Below are positions 34,056 through 42,836 of a stretch of 64,000 bases of DNA, piece by piece; position 1 is the first letter of the stretch; every line of letters begins with the position of its first letter. The notes under the pieces are model-generated. The model was not told the DNA's origin and searched no databases. It saw nothing but the letters and a program-made list of their open reading frames with translations. A program made the translations under genes and the position numbers. This stretch comes from an uncultured Subdoligranulum sp. (lineage in GTDB: Bacteria; Bacillota; Clostridia; Oscillospirales; Ruminococcaceae): positions 798,481 to 862,480 of the forward strand of contig NZ_OZ007030.1 in the NCBI RefSeq assembly GCF_963931595.1, written 5' to 3'.

Positions 34056-35426
34056 ATGAAGCGGGAGAACATCCATCTGCCGCAGGATGTGGTCTGGCTG
34101 CTGCAGACGCTGCACCACGCCGGATACAGTGCCTACGTGGTGGGCGGCTGCGTGCGGGACAGCCTGCTGGGGCGCCGCCCGGGAGACTGGGACATCTGCA
34201 CGGCGGCCCGCCCGGATCAGATGCGTGCCCTGTTTGCTGACCGGCAGCTGATTCTGACGGGGGAAAAACACGGCACGGTGGGGGTGGTGCTCCACGGGAC
34301 ACCCTATGAAATCACCACTTACCGGCTGGACGGCAACTATCAGGACCACCGCCACCCCGACCGGGTGCAGTTTGTGGGCGAACTGGCCCAGGACCTGGCC
34401 CGGCGGGATTTCACCATCAATGCCATGGCCTACGCCCCCGATGAGGGTGTGATCGACCTGTACGGCGGGCGTCGGGACCTTGCAGCGGGTATCATCCGCT
34501 GTGTGGGAAACCCGGAGGCCCGTTTTGCCGAGGATGCCCTGCGCATTCTGCGGGCGCTGCGCTTTTCGGCGCGGCTGGGCTTTACGCTGGAGGCGGGGAC
34601 GGAAACCGCCGCCCGGGCAGCCCGGGACAGTCTGCAGACGGTCAGCGCGGAGCGGATTTATGCCGAACTGGACGGCCTGCTGATGGCCCAGTATGCGGGC
34701 AAGACGCTGGCAACCTATGGCGAAATTCTGGCCGGCGCCGTGCCGGAAGTGGCGCCCTGCATCGGCTGCACACAGCCGGGGCGCTGGCATTGCTACGATG
34801 TGTGGCAGCACACGGCGGCGGCGGTTACAGCACTGGATCTGCGCGGCCAGGACACCCGGGGCGCCCGGGTGCTGCGCTGGGCCACTTTCTTACATGACAT
34901 TGCCAAGCCCCTCTGCCGCAGCGTGGGCCCGGACGGGGCCGCCCATTTCAAGGGGCACAACCAGCGGGGGGCGGTGGTGGCCCGCACGATTCTGCGACGC
35001 CTGAAGGCTCCCAGCTATCTGCTGGAAGGGGCCATCGGGCTCATTGCCATCCATGACGCGCCGCTGCCCACCGGGGACACCGCCATTCTCAAATGTCTGA
35101 ACCGCTACGGGGCGGTGTTCCTGCGCCGCCTGTGCGCTCTCAAATATGCCGATCTGGATGCCCACGCCCGCACGCCGGAGGTGGCCTGCCGCCGGCAGGA
35201 TGTCACGGTGTTTGAAACCCGGATGACCGAACTTTCCAAGACGGGCTGCTATACCATCCGGCAGCTGGCAGTCAATGGTTCCGATCTGATGGCCGCCGGA
35301 CTGCCGGCCGGGCCGGAGGTAGGGCACCTGCTGCACGGGCTGCTGAACGCGGTCATGGAAGGACGTATTGCCAACGAGCGCACGTCGCTGCTGCAGGAAG
35401 CGCAGCGGATGATGGGCGATTCCTGA
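34056..35426 (+). CDS. cca: CCA-adding tRNA nucleotidyltransferase
   Basis: 456 aa, class II poly(A)-polymerase/CCA enzyme with a C-terminal HD domain. Motifs: YVVGGCVRDSLLGRRPGDWDICTAA (Asp-x-Asp catalytic pair), RRDFTINAMAY, DLYGGRRDL, RFAEDALRILRALRF for base selection, and HDIAKPL. Adds or repairs the tRNA 3' CCA. The tRNA-Pro gene at 62.8 kb lacks an encoded CCA and would need it. GGAGGAAAGGAGG lies upstream. Confidence 0.95.
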   Translation: MKRENIHLPQDVVWLLQTLHHAGYSAYVVGGCVRDSLLGRRPGDWDICTAARPDQMRALFADRQLILTGEKHGTVGVVLHGTPYEITTYRLDGNYQDHRHPDRVQFVGELAQDLARRDFTINAMAYAPDEGVIDLYGGRRDLAAGIIRCVGNPEARFAEDALRILRALRFSARLGFTLEAGTETAARAARDSLQTVSAERIYAELDGLLMAQYAGKTLATYGEILAGAVPEVAPCIGCTQPGRWHCYDVWQHTAAAVTALDLRGQDTRGARVLRWATFLHDIAKPLCRSVGPDGAAHFKGHNQRGAVVARTILRRLKAPSYLLEGAIGLIAIHDAPLPTGDTAILKCLNRYGAVFLRRLCALKYADLDAHARTPEVACRRQDVTVFETRMTELSKTGCYTIRQLAVNGSDLMAAGLPAGPEVGHLLHGLLNAVMEGRIANERTSLLQEAQRMMGDS

Positions 35427-35466
35427 ATATTTTATTCTGCAGTATTTTTACAGGGAGGTTTTTGCT

Positions 35467-35997
35467 ATGATTGAAAATGAAGTTTTGTCCGCCATCAAGG
35501 CGCGCCGCAGCTGCCGCGCCTATCAGCCGGAGCAGATCAAGCCGGAGGAACTGGATGCCGTGCTGGAGGCCGGTACCTGGGCACCCACGGGCATGAACCG
35601 TCAGAGCCCTGTGATCGTTGTGGTGCAGGACAAGGAAACCCGCGACAAGCTCTCCGCCATCAATGCCGCCATCATGGGCAGCAGCGGCGACCCGTTCTAC
35701 GGTGCGCCCACCGTGCTGGTGGTGCTGTCCGACCGCAGCGTCCACACCCACGTGGAGGACGGCTCCCTGGTGATCGGCGATCTACTGCTGGCGGCTTCCA
35801 GCATCGGACTGGGCTCCTGCTGGATCCACCGCGCCAAGGAAACCTTTGAAACCGAGGAGGGCAAGGCGCTGCTGCGCAAGTGGGGCCTGGATCCCGACAA
35901 GTACGAGGGTGTGGGCAACTGCATCCTGGGCTATCCTGCGCCCGGCGGGGTCAAGGCCGCGGCACCGCGCAAGGCCGATTATGTGGTGAAGGCATGA
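35467..35997 (+). CDS. Nitroreductase-family flavoprotein
   Basis: 176 aa. MIENEVLSAIKARRSCRAYQPEQI with the Arg/Ser FMN-phosphate contacts, WAPTGMNRQSP, and GSCWIHRA. Small FMN enzymes of this group reduce quinones or nitro compounds; the natural substrate is unknown. GGGAGG precedes the ATG. The stop overlaps the acpS start (ATGA). Confidence 0.92.
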   Translation: MIENEVLSAIKARRSCRAYQPEQIKPEELDAVLEAGTWAPTGMNRQSPVIVVVQDKETRDKLSAINAAIMGSSGDPFYGAPTVLVVLSDRSVHTHVEDGSLVIGDLLLAASSIGLGSCWIHRAKETFETEEGKALLRKWGLDPDKYEGVGNCILGYPAPGGVKAAAPRKADYVVKA

Positions 35998-36383
35998 TTC
36001 TCGGCATCGGCATCGATTTGTGTGACGCCCAGCGCATCGAGAAAAGCCTGGAGAAACCGTCTTTCTGCGACTATGTGTATGCACCGGCCGAACAGGCCCT
36101 GCTGGCGGGACTTTCCGGCAAGCGCCGGGCAGAGACCGCCGCGGCCAATTTCGCCGCCAAGGAAGCGTTCCTGAAGGCGGCCGGTACCGGGCTGGGCGGC
36201 TTCGCTCTGTCGGAACTGGCGCTGCTCCGGGCGGAAAACGGTGCGCCTTATTTTGAACTGCAGGGCCGGGCGGCGGCCTGGGCCACCCAGCGGGGACTGA
36301 CGGTTCATGTCAGCCTGACCCACGAGAGGGGCCTGGCCAATGCCATTGTCCTGCTGGAAGAACACCGACCCAAAGGGGAGTGA
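35994..36383 (+). CDS. acpS: Holo-[acyl-carrier-protein] synthase
   Basis: 129 aa. Transfers phosphopantetheine from CoA to ACP. Mg-binding Asp8 (MILGIGIDLCD) and Glu57 (NFAAKEAFLKAAGTG), then HVSLTHERGLANAIVLL. The ATG overlaps the nitroreductase stop by 4 bases, so translation is coupled. Confidence 0.95.
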   Translation: MILGIGIDLCDAQRIEKSLEKPSFCDYVYAPAEQALLAGLSGKRRAETAAANFAAKEAFLKAAGTGLGGFALSELALLRAENGAPYFELQGRAAAWATQRGLTVHVSLTHERGLANAIVLLEEHRPKGE

Positions 36384-36386
36384 CCG

Positions 36387-37475
36387 ATGGCTGTCAGAAC
36401 ACCTCGCGCCAGCAATCTGGAATTGCTGCGGATCCTCTGCATGCTGTTCATCATCGGTGACCATCTCACCGGGCAGGGGGGCATTGCGGATTACAGCACA
36501 CTGTCCTCCTCCTTTGCCTTCTGCCTGATCGGCTGCGGTTCCCGCATCGCCTGCAGTATCTTTGTGCTCATCGGCAGTTGGTTTTTGTGCGAGCAGCCCT
36601 TTGCCACCCGCCGACCGCTGTCGCTGTGGCTGTCCCTGTGGCTGTACACGGTGCCGGTCACGCTGCTCTGCGCGCTGGGCGGCTTGCCGGTGTCTTTCGG
36701 CACGCTGCGGTGGGCGGTTTTCCCCGCCTCCACCCGGCAACTCTGGTTCATCTCGGACTATCTGGTGCTGCTGGTCTGCATGCCGCTGCTGGCCCGTATG
36801 CTCCATGGGTTGTCCCGCGGAGCCCACCGGGGGCTGTTGCTGGTGCTGGCAGTGCCGCTGGTTCTCTATCCCACGCTCTTTGCCGAGGACGGTATCGTCA
36901 GCGATCTGTCTTGGACATTCCTGTATGAATATCTGTTGGCAGCCTATCTGCGCCGCTACCCGGACAACCGCCTGAGCCGCCTGCTGCGTCACCGCGCCCT
37001 GGCACTGGCCCTGGGCATCGGTTTGCCGCTGCTCAACACGGCGGGCCGCGCCTGGCTGGAATGGCAGGGCTGCACCGACGGCAAGGCCTTCCAGTACATT
37101 GCCTACTACCGCACCGGTCTGGGGGCACTGCCCAATCTGCTGGCGGCGCTGGCCCTGTTTGCCTTTTTCCAGACGCTGAACCTGGGCAGCCGGCGCTGGG
37201 TGAATGCCCTGGCCGGCACCACGCTGGGGGTCTATATCCTGCACCAGGTGCCGGCGTTCCGGGATTTTCTGTGGAACGGCATCTTCCAGGCCCAGGCACA
37301 CCGGGGCTCCGTGCCCTACACCCTGTTTGTGATCGCGGCAACCTTTGCGGGGTGCGCGTGTGTGGATGCGCTGCGCACCCGGCTGGTGCTGCGCCCACTG
37401 TACGGCAGCCGGTGGTTCCGAAAACTCTGTGACAGGGGCGACGCCCTGGCCGCAAAAATACAGCTTCATGATTAA
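36387..37475 (+). CDS. Membrane acyltransferase (acyltransferase 3 family)
   Basis: 362 aa, about ten membrane segments. NLELLRILCMLFIIGDHLTGQGG carries the family's N-terminal Arg and His (usual H in the second segment), later RQLWFISDYLVLLV and GVYILHQVP. Such proteins acylate exported sugars, for example O-acetylation of surface polysaccharide. Substrate unknown. AAAGGGGAG precedes ATG 36387; it starts 3 bases after acpS. Confidence 0.85.
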   Translation: MAVRTPRASNLELLRILCMLFIIGDHLTGQGGIADYSTLSSSFAFCLIGCGSRIACSIFVLIGSWFLCEQPFATRRPLSLWLSLWLYTVPVTLLCALGGLPVSFGTLRWAVFPASTRQLWFISDYLVLLVCMPLLARMLHGLSRGAHRGLLLVLAVPLVLYPTLFAEDGIVSDLSWTFLYEYLLAAYLRRYPDNRLSRLLRHRALALALGIGLPLLNTAGRAWLEWQGCTDGKAFQYIAYYRTGLGALPNLLAALALFAFFQTLNLGSRRWVNALAGTTLGVYILHQVPAFRDFLWNGIFQAQAHRGSVPYTLFVIAATFAGCACVDALRTRLVLRPLYGSRWFRKLCDRGDALAAKIQLHD

Positions 37476-37526
37476 AAGGACCTCCTCCCGCTTATACTAA
37501 CAGTATGAGACGAGAGGAGGTCTTTT
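37474..37526 (+). terminator. Hairpin with a -10 box in its loop and the MazF ribosome site in its arm
   Basis: AAAAG-G-ACCTCCTC (37474-37487) pairs with GAGGAGGTCTTTT (37514-37526) with one bulged G, ending in T. The loop holds TATACT (37493-37498) and the 3' arm is the GGAGG site of mazF. Same architecture as 30733-30784. Confidence 0.65.
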
Positions 37527-37528
37527 CG

Positions 37529-37906
37529 ATGGAAGTGCACAGAGGGGAAGTCTTTTACGCCGACCTGAGCCCGGTGGTGGGGTCAGAGCAGGGGGGCATC
37601 CGGCCGGTACTTATCATTCAGAATGAGATCGGGAACCGGCACAGTCCCACCGTCATTGCGGCAGCCATCACCAGCCGGCAGGACAAAAACCGGCTGCCCA
37701 CCCATATCAGTGTGCGGGCCGACCGTTGCGGACTGTCCAAGGACAGCATCGTGCTCACCGAACAGATCCGTACGCTGGACAAACGCCGCCTGCGGGAGCG
37801 GGCCGGGCGGATTCCCCCCGACGACATGCGCCGGGTGGACGAAGCGCTGGGGGTCTCCATGGGGCTGGAGAGCCAGAACACCCATGAGGACGGCGGCTAC
37901 TTTTGA
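37529..37906 (+). CDS. MazF/PemK-family endoribonuclease
   Basis: 125 aa. VHRGEVFYADLSPVVGSEQGGIRPVLIIQNEIGN, AAITSR and GLSKDSIVLTEQIRTLDKRRL match MazF/NdoA ribonucleases that cut mRNA at short sequences. Catalytic Arg (GGIRPV) and Thr/Ser (TSR) are present. ATG 37529 is chosen because the ribosome site GGAGG lies 8 bases upstream; an earlier ATG at 37505 precedes it. No MazE-like antitoxin frame lies in the 53-bp gap upstream. Confidence 0.9.
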   Translation: MEVHRGEVFYADLSPVVGSEQGGIRPVLIIQNEIGNRHSPTVIAAAITSRQDKNRLPTHISVRADRCGLSKDSIVLTEQIRTLDKRRLRERAGRIPPDDMRRVDEALGVSMGLESQNTHEDGGYF

Positions 37907-37910
37907 CAAC

Positions 37911-37945
37911 AAAAATCCCTCCGGGACACTGGTTCCGGAGGGATT
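37911..37945 (-). terminator. Terminator of glyQS
   Basis: AATCCCTCCGG/CCGGAGGGATT, 11 bp, with a T run on the minus strand. It lies between convergent mazF and glyQS and may serve both. Confidence 0.85.
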
Positions 37946-37962
37946 GCCGTATCAGAGAAAAA

Positions 37963-39384
37963 TCAGAACGCCACTTTCTTGGCGATGTAGTCCTTCAGCT
38001 CGCTGATGGGCAGACGGACCTGCTCCATGGTGTCGCGGTCACGGATAGTGACGCAGTTGTCGGCAGCCACTTTGTCGTCGCCCACGGTCTGGAAGTCCAC
38101 CGTGATGCACAGCGGGGTGCCGATCTCATCCTGACGGCGGTACCGTTTGCCGATGGAACCGGCGTCGTCGTAGTCCACCATGAAGTCCTTGGCCAGCTCG
38201 TTGCGGATTTCCATGGCCTTGTCGCCCAGCTTCTTGGACAGCGGCAACACTGCGCACTTGAAGGGAGCCAGAAAGGGATGCAGATGCAGCACGGTGCGCA
38301 CATCCTCCTTGCCCTTGGCGTCCACCAGGTGCTCCTCGTCGTAGGCCTCGCACAGGAAGGCCAGCGCCACACGGTCGCAGCCCAGGGACGGCTCGATGAC
38401 ATAGGGAATGTAGTGCTCGTTGGTCTCGGGGTCAAAGTACTCCAAGCTCTTGCCGGAGGCTTCCTGATGGCGGCTCAGGTCGTAGTTGGTGCGGTCGGCA
38501 ATGCCCCACAGCTCGCCCCAGTCGGTGAACGGGAAGGCGTACTCGATGTCGGTGGTGGCGCGGGAGTAGAAGGCCAGCTCGGCAGCCTCATGGTCACGCA
38601 GACGCAGGTTCTCCTCCTTGATGCCCAGGCTCAGCAGCCAGTTCTTGCAGAAGTCCTTCCAGTAGGCGAACCATTTCAGGTCGGTGTCGGGCTTGCAGAA
38701 GAACTCGCACTCCATCTGCTCGAATTCGCGGGTACGGAAGGTGAAGTTGCCCGGCGTGATCTCGTTGCGGAACGCCTTGCCCACCTGGCAGACGCCAAAG
38801 GGCAGCTTGCGGCGGGTGGTGCGCTGGATGTTGGCAAAGTTGACGAAGATGCCCTGGGCGGTCTCGGGGCGCAGGTAGCAGGTGGAGGAAGAATCCTCGG
38901 TGACGCCGATGGCCGTCTTGAACATCAGGTTGAATTTACGGATGGGGGTGAAGTCGTGCTTGCCGCAGACGGGGCAGACCACCTCGGGATGACTGGCGAT
39001 GAAGGCGTCCATCTCGTCGAAGGTCATGGCATCCACGTCCACATTCTTGCCCTGCTCGCAGTCGGCGATCAGCTTGTCCGCGCGGTGACGGCTCTTGCAG
39101 GCACGGCAGTCCAGCAGGGGGTCAGAGAAGCTGGCCACATGGCCGGTGGTCACCCAGGTCTGGGGATTCATCAGGATGGCCGCATCCAGGCCGACGTTAT
39201 AGGGGCTTTCCTGGACGAATTTCTTCAGCCAGGCCTTTTTGACGTTGTTCTTGAACTCAACGCCCAGAGGACCGTAGTCCCAGCTGTTGGCCAGGCCGCC
39301 GTAGATTTCGCTGCCGGGGTAGATGAACCCGCGGTTTTTGCACAGGTTGACGATCATGTCCAGGGTCTTTTCACTGTTCTTCAT
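37963..39384 (-). CDS. glyQS: Glycyl-tRNA synthetase, dimeric class II type
   Basis: 473 aa, single-chain form. Motifs: [14 protein letters not shown] at the N-terminus, [26 protein letters not shown], zinc-like CPVCGKHDF, motif 2 [25 protein letters not shown], and C-terminal LPLSKK with the anticodon-binding domain. AAGGAG precedes ATG 39384; an in-frame start further out is not needed. The leader is about 75 nt and shows no T-box. Confidence 0.96.
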   Translation of the reverse strand: MKNSEKTLDMIVNLCKNRGFIYPGSEIYGGLANSWDYGPLGVEFKNNVKKAWLKKFVQESPYNVGLDAAILMNPQTWVTTGHVASFSDPLLDCRACKSRHRADKLIADCEQGKNVDVDAMTFDEMDAFIASHPEVVCPVCGKHDFTPIRKFNLMFKTAIGVTEDSSSTCYLRPETAQGIFVNFANIQRTTRRKLPFGVCQVGKAFRNEITPGNFTFRTREFEQMECEFFCKPDTDLKWFAYWKDFCKNWLLSLGIKEENLRLRDHEAAELAFYSRATTDIEYAFPFTDWGELWGIADRTNYDLSRHQEASGKSLEYFDPETNEHYIPYVIEPSLGCDRVALAFLCEAYDEEHLVDAKGKEDVRTVLHLHPFLAPFKCAVLPLSKKLGDKAMEIRNELAKDFMVDYDDAGSIGKRYRRQDEIGTPLCITVDFQTVGDDKVAADNCVTIRDRDTMEQVRLPISELKDYIAKKVAF

Positions 39385-39461
39385 GTATAATACTCCTTCC
39401 GCATGGCTGGCTGCCACACAAAGCGATTTGCTGCGCCGCACCAATCGGGCGCAATGTACTT

Positions 39462-39490
39462 ATTATAGCATAGGCCAAAGGCCCGCACAA
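39462..39490 (-). promoter_or_regulatory. Promoter of glyQS
   Basis: Minus strand: TTGTGC, 17-bp spacer, TATAAT (plus-strand boxes 39485-39490 and 39462-39467). Back to back with the plus-strand promoter at 39511-39539. Confidence 0.85.
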
Positions 39491-39510
39491 GCGCTGCGGC
39501 ACAAAAGCGG

Positions 39511-39539
39511 TTGAAAAGAACAATCTGTATTGGTATAAT
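39511..39539 (+). promoter_or_regulatory. Strong promoter without an evident gene
   Basis: TTGAAA (39511-39516), 17-bp spacer, TATAAT (39534-39539). It fires rightward, antisense to the 73-aa gene. No frame with a ribosome binding site follows; murC starts 520 bases downstream. Confidence 0.7.
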
Positions 39540-39540
39540 G

Positions 39541-39572
39541 AAAAATCCGACGCGCCCGAAGAGCTGTCGGAT
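39541..39572 (-). terminator. Terminator of the 73-aa gene
   Basis: On the minus strand ATCCGAC and GTCGGAT pair (39545-39551 with 39566-39572), followed by TTTTT. Confidence 0.75.
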
Positions 39573-39663
39573 AAAAATGATGATACTTCTGTGCGCTTTT
39601 GTCTACAGGAAAAACGGCGTACTGCCCCGGGGTAAGACCCCTGCGGCACCGCAAAACAACCGT

Positions 39664-39885
39664 TCAGCACAGCTGGCGGGCGATCTGGCGGGCCAGCTCG
39701 GGCAATGCGGCAGGGTCCAGCGGGGTACGGGCAGACAGCCGGGCCAGTTCGGCCTGGACCCGGGGCACCTTGCGGGCGGGAATGCCCAGCGCCAGCAGGG
39801 CACCGCTGTCCAGGGGGCTTTTGCCCGGATCGTTTCCCAGGCGGGAGACCGCCAGCGGATCGTGACTCCAAATCCATTGTGACAT
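39664..39885 (-). CDS. Hypothetical 73-aa protein
   Basis: MSQWIWSHDPLAVSRLGNDP followed by a helical Ala/Leu/Arg-rich stretch ending ELARQIARQLC. GAGGAGG lies 11 bases upstream of the ATG and a minus-strand terminator follows, which favours a real gene. The segment ALLALGIPARKVPRVQAELARL faintly recalls the end of CCA-adding enzymes, but not enough to assign. Unknown function. Confidence 0.6.
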   Translation of the reverse strand: MSQWIWSHDPLAVSRLGNDPGKSPLDSGALLALGIPARKVPRVQAELARLSARTPLDPAALPELARQIARQLC

Positions 39886-39965
39886 ACTTCCTGCCTCCTC
39901 AGCGGCCCAAAACGCCGGATTTTGAAAATCTTTTCTGCCATTATACCAAAAATTTCAAAAAAGTG

Positions 39966-39994
39966 TTTATTTTACTGCAAAAAAATATTATAAT
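39966..39994 (+). promoter_or_regulatory. Promoter of murC
   Basis: TTTATT (39966-39971), 17-bp spacer, TATAAT (39989-39994) in an A/T-rich tract. Confidence 0.65.
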
Positions 39995-40061
39995 TATAAA
40001 AAACTTTTGTACAAGAATAGCCGCTCCGAAACGGTGCGGACTTTGTTTGAGGTGAAGGCTC

Positions 40062-41432
40062 ATGGTATTGAACATGTTTGACCCGAAATTGCTGGATGGC
40101 GTCAAGACCGTACATTTTATCGGTTGCGGCGGATCCGGGACCTATCCGCTGATTCAGATCCTGCACAGCCATGGCTTTGCCATCACCGGGTCTGATGTGG
40201 AAGAAACCAAAAACACCGAGGCGGAGCGTGCCCTCGGCGTCAAGGTGACGATTGGCCACGATGCCGCCAATCTGGGGGACGCCCAGCTGGTGGTGTACAG
40301 CGCCGCCATTCATGAGGACAATCCCGAGCTGCAGGCCGCCAATGCCCGGGGCATCAAGACGGTGGAGCGCAGTGTGCTGCTGGGCTATGTGAGCCGGATG
40401 CATCCCCAGAGCGTAGGCGTGGCGGGTACCCACGGCAAGACCACCACCACCGGCATGATCACCACCATGCTGGAGCTGGCCGGACGGGACCCGGCAGCTG
40501 TGATCGGCGGCAAACTGCCGCTGATCGGCGGTTACGGCAAAGCGGGCAGCGGGCAGAGCGCCGTCATCGAGGCCTGTGAATACCACGAGACCTTCCTGCA
40601 CCTTACCTGTGCGGTGGGGGTTATCCTGAACATCGATAACGACCATCTGGAATACTACGGCACCATGGGACAGCTGAAGCTGGCGTTCCAGAAGTTCGCC
40701 CTTCTGTCCCACACGGTGGTCTTCAACATGGATGACCACAACACGCTGGATGTGGTGAACAGCATCGACCGTCCGGTGCTGAGCTTCGGCATCCAGGAGG
40801 AGGCGCGGTTCCGTGCCGTCAACGTGGCGGAGTACAAACCCGGCTTCTATGAGTTCGACGTGCTGGAAATGGGCGAGAACTTTGCCCACATCCGGCTGAG
40901 CGTGCCCGGCTACCACAACATCTACAATGCACTGGCCATGTGCTGCTGTGTGCGTCCGCTGGGGCTCCGTCCCGAGGATGCCGTCCGTGCAGCCGAGTCC
41001 TTCCACGGGACCGGCCGCCGCTTCGAGATCAAGGGCGAGTGCAACGGGGCGGTCATCGTGGACGATTACGCCCACCATCCCACCGAGCTGGCGGCCACGC
41101 TGAAAACCGCCAAGGGGCTGGGTTACCAGCGGGTGATCGCGGTGCATCAGCCCTTTACCTACAGCCGCACCAAGATGCTGATGGACGACTTCGCCAATGT
41201 GCTGCGGGAGGCCGACCAGGTGGTGCTGCTGCCCATCATGGGCGGCCGCGAGGAAGATGACGGCACGGTCAGCTCCGAGCAGCTGGCCGCCAAGATCCCC
41301 GGCAGCGTGGTGGTGGATGGCCTGGAAGGTGCCGCCGACTGGGTCAAACAGCATGCCGGCAAGGGGGACCTGGTGGTCTGCATGAGCTGCGGCGATCTGT
41401 ACAAGGCCGCGGACATGATGGTCGGCAAATAA
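40062..41432 (+). CDS. murC: UDP-N-acetylmuramate--L-alanine ligase
   Basis: 456 aa. Adds the first peptide residue to UDP-MurNAc. N-terminal HFIGCGGSGTYPLIQIL, the ATP loop AGTHGKTTTTGMI near residue 125, NIDNDHLEYYG, PGYHNIYNALA, and VDDYAHHPTELAATL. GAGGTG precedes the ATG; an internal ATG four codons later is possible. Confidence 0.96.
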   Translation: MVLNMFDPKLLDGVKTVHFIGCGGSGTYPLIQILHSHGFAITGSDVEETKNTEAERALGVKVTIGHDAANLGDAQLVVYSAAIHEDNPELQAANARGIKTVERSVLLGYVSRMHPQSVGVAGTHGKTTTTGMITTMLELAGRDPAAVIGGKLPLIGGYGKAGSGQSAVIEACEYHETFLHLTCAVGVILNIDNDHLEYYGTMGQLKLAFQKFALLSHTVVFNMDDHNTLDVVNSIDRPVLSFGIQEEARFRAVNVAEYKPGFYEFDVLEMGENFAHIRLSVPGYHNIYNALAMCCCVRPLGLRPEDAVRAAESFHGTGRRFEIKGECNGAVIVDDYAHHPTELAATLKTAKGLGYQRVIAVHQPFTYSRTKMLMDDFANVLREADQVVLLPIMGGREEDDGTVSSEQLAAKIPGSVVVDGLEGAADWVKQHAGKGDLVVCMSCGDLYKAADMMVGK

Positions 41433-41446
41433 TTTCAGAACAAGCG

Positions 41447-41475
41447 GCAGGCGGCCTGAATGTCGCCTGCTTTTT
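41447..41475 (+). terminator. Terminator of murC
   Basis: GCAGGCG/CGCCTGC followed by TTTTT. Confidence 0.75.
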
Positions 41476-41485
41476 GCTGTGCGGC

Positions 41486-41514
41486 TACACATCTTATCCA
41501 AAATGGTGTATACT
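41486..41514 (+). promoter_or_regulatory. Promoter of the aminopeptidase gene
   Basis: TACACA (41486-41491), 17-bp spacer, TATACT (41509-41514). Confidence 0.65.
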
Positions 41515-41544
41515 AAGGCAAAACCACAAAAGGAGAATCTGTCT

Positions 41545-42780
41545 ATGAACCAGCACTATCTGCAGCTGTATGCTGATTTTGTTGTGAAGGTGGGCGTCAA
41601 CGTGCGCCCGCGCCAGAATTTTATCGTCCGCTGCCCGGTCACCATGCCGGAGTTTGCCCACGCCTGTGTGCGCGCCGGCTACGAAGCGGGGGCCAAGCGG
41701 GTCATCGTCCGCTGGGAGGATGACAAGCTCACCCGCCTGAATATGGAACTGGGGCAGGAGGCGGACCTCTGCGAGATGAAACCCTACGAGCTGCGCAGCT
41801 ATCTGGACTATGCGGAGGACCCGGACGGCTGCTGCACGCTGGCCATCCATGCCGACGACCCCGAGGCGCTGGCCGGACTGGATGCCGGCAAGGTCAACCG
41901 GGTGAACCTGGCACGGCGCACCTTCATGAAGTCCTGGCAGGAGTACACCATGAACGACCGCGTGCAGTGGTGTGTCATTGCGGTGCCGGCGCCGGGCTGG
42001 GCGGCCAAGGTGTTCCCCGATCTGCCGGTGGAGGAGGCCGTGGAAAAGCTGTGGGCGGTCATCTTTGATGTCTGCCGGGTTTCCACGGGGGACCCTGTCA
42101 CGGCCTGGAAGGAGCATGTGACCAAGACGGCCGCCCGCCGCGACCAGCTCAATGCCTGGGATCTGGACTATGTGCACATCACCAGCGGCAACGGCACCAA
42201 CCTGAAGGTGGGGCTGGCCCAGGATGCCACCTGGGAGGGAGCTTCCAGCAAATCGGAGAAAGGCATACAGTTCATCGCCAACGTGCCCACCGAGGAAGTT
42301 TTCTGCGCCCCTGACCGCAACCGGGTGGAGGGTGTTGTCTACGGCACCAAACCCTATGTCTACAACGGACAGCTCATCGAGGGCTGGCACGTAACCTTCA
42401 AGAATGGCCAGGTGGTGGAGCATGGCGCCGAGAAAAACGCCGATCTGCTGGCCGAGCTGCTCTCCACCGACGAGAACTCCAACCGCATCGGCGAGATTGC
42501 CCTGGTGCCGGCCTCCAGCCCCATCAACCGCAGCGGTGTGCTCTTCTTCAATACCTTGTTTGATGAGAATGCGGCCTGCCATATCGCTTTCGGTGCCGGC
42601 TATCCCACCAACATCCGCGGCGGTGCCTCCATGACCCGGGCCCAGCTGATGGAGAAGGGCCTCAACGATTCCGCCATCCATGAGGATGTGATGATCGGTG
42701 CCGCCGACAGCCACATCACCGGCGTGACGAAATCCGGCGAGAAAGTCACCATCTTCGAAAACGGCGAATGGGCCTTCTGA
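41545..42780 (+). CDS. M29-family aminopeptidase (AmpS/PepS type)
   Basis: 411 aa. Leaderless cytosolic metallo-exopeptidase: NVRPRQNFIVRCPVTMPEFAHACVRAGYEAGAKRV at the N-terminus, NIPTEEVFCAPDRNRVEG-type segment (here NVPTEEVFCAPD), GEIALVPASSPINRSGVLFFNTLFDENAACHIAFGAGY and DVMIGAADSHITGV, with the Glu and His residues that bind two metals. Releases N-terminal residues from peptides. AAAAGGAG precedes ATG 41545. Confidence 0.94.
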   Translation: MNQHYLQLYADFVVKVGVNVRPRQNFIVRCPVTMPEFAHACVRAGYEAGAKRVIVRWEDDKLTRLNMELGQEADLCEMKPYELRSYLDYAEDPDGCCTLAIHADDPEALAGLDAGKVNRVNLARRTFMKSWQEYTMNDRVQWCVIAVPAPGWAAKVFPDLPVEEAVEKLWAVIFDVCRVSTGDPVTAWKEHVTKTAARRDQLNAWDLDYVHITSGNGTNLKVGLAQDATWEGASSKSEKGIQFIANVPTEEVFCAPDRNRVEGVVYGTKPYVYNGQLIEGWHVTFKNGQVVEHGAEKNADLLAELLSTDENSNRIGEIALVPASSPINRSGVLFFNTLFDENAACHIAFGAGYPTNIRGGASMTRAQLMEKGLNDSAIHEDVMIGAADSHITGVTKSGEKVTIFENGEWAF

Positions 42781-42796
42781 TTTTCTATCCATAACG

Positions 42797-42836
42797 AAGC
42801 CCCGGACGGTTCAGCACGAACCGTCCGGGGCTTTTT
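42797..42836 (+). terminator. Terminator of the aminopeptidase gene
   Basis: Perfect 16-bp stem AAGCCCCGGACGGTTC/GAACCGTCCGGGGCTT, then TTTT. Lies at the stop of the convergent DUF2812 gene. Confidence 0.93.

Noticed and set aside
39385..39460. T-box riboswitch upstream of glyQS
   Set aside because: The leader is only about 75 nt and shows no antiterminator bulge or terminator.
39513..39642. Frame giving EKSDAPEELSDKNDD and ending with TAA at 39642
   Set aside because: Composition looks protein-like but there is no ATG, GTG or TTG in frame downstream of the last stop, and no ribosome site.
39511..39882. Plus-strand open frame behind the orphan promoter
   Set aside because: Start would lie inside the promoter, no ribosome site, and it is antisense to a better-supported small gene.
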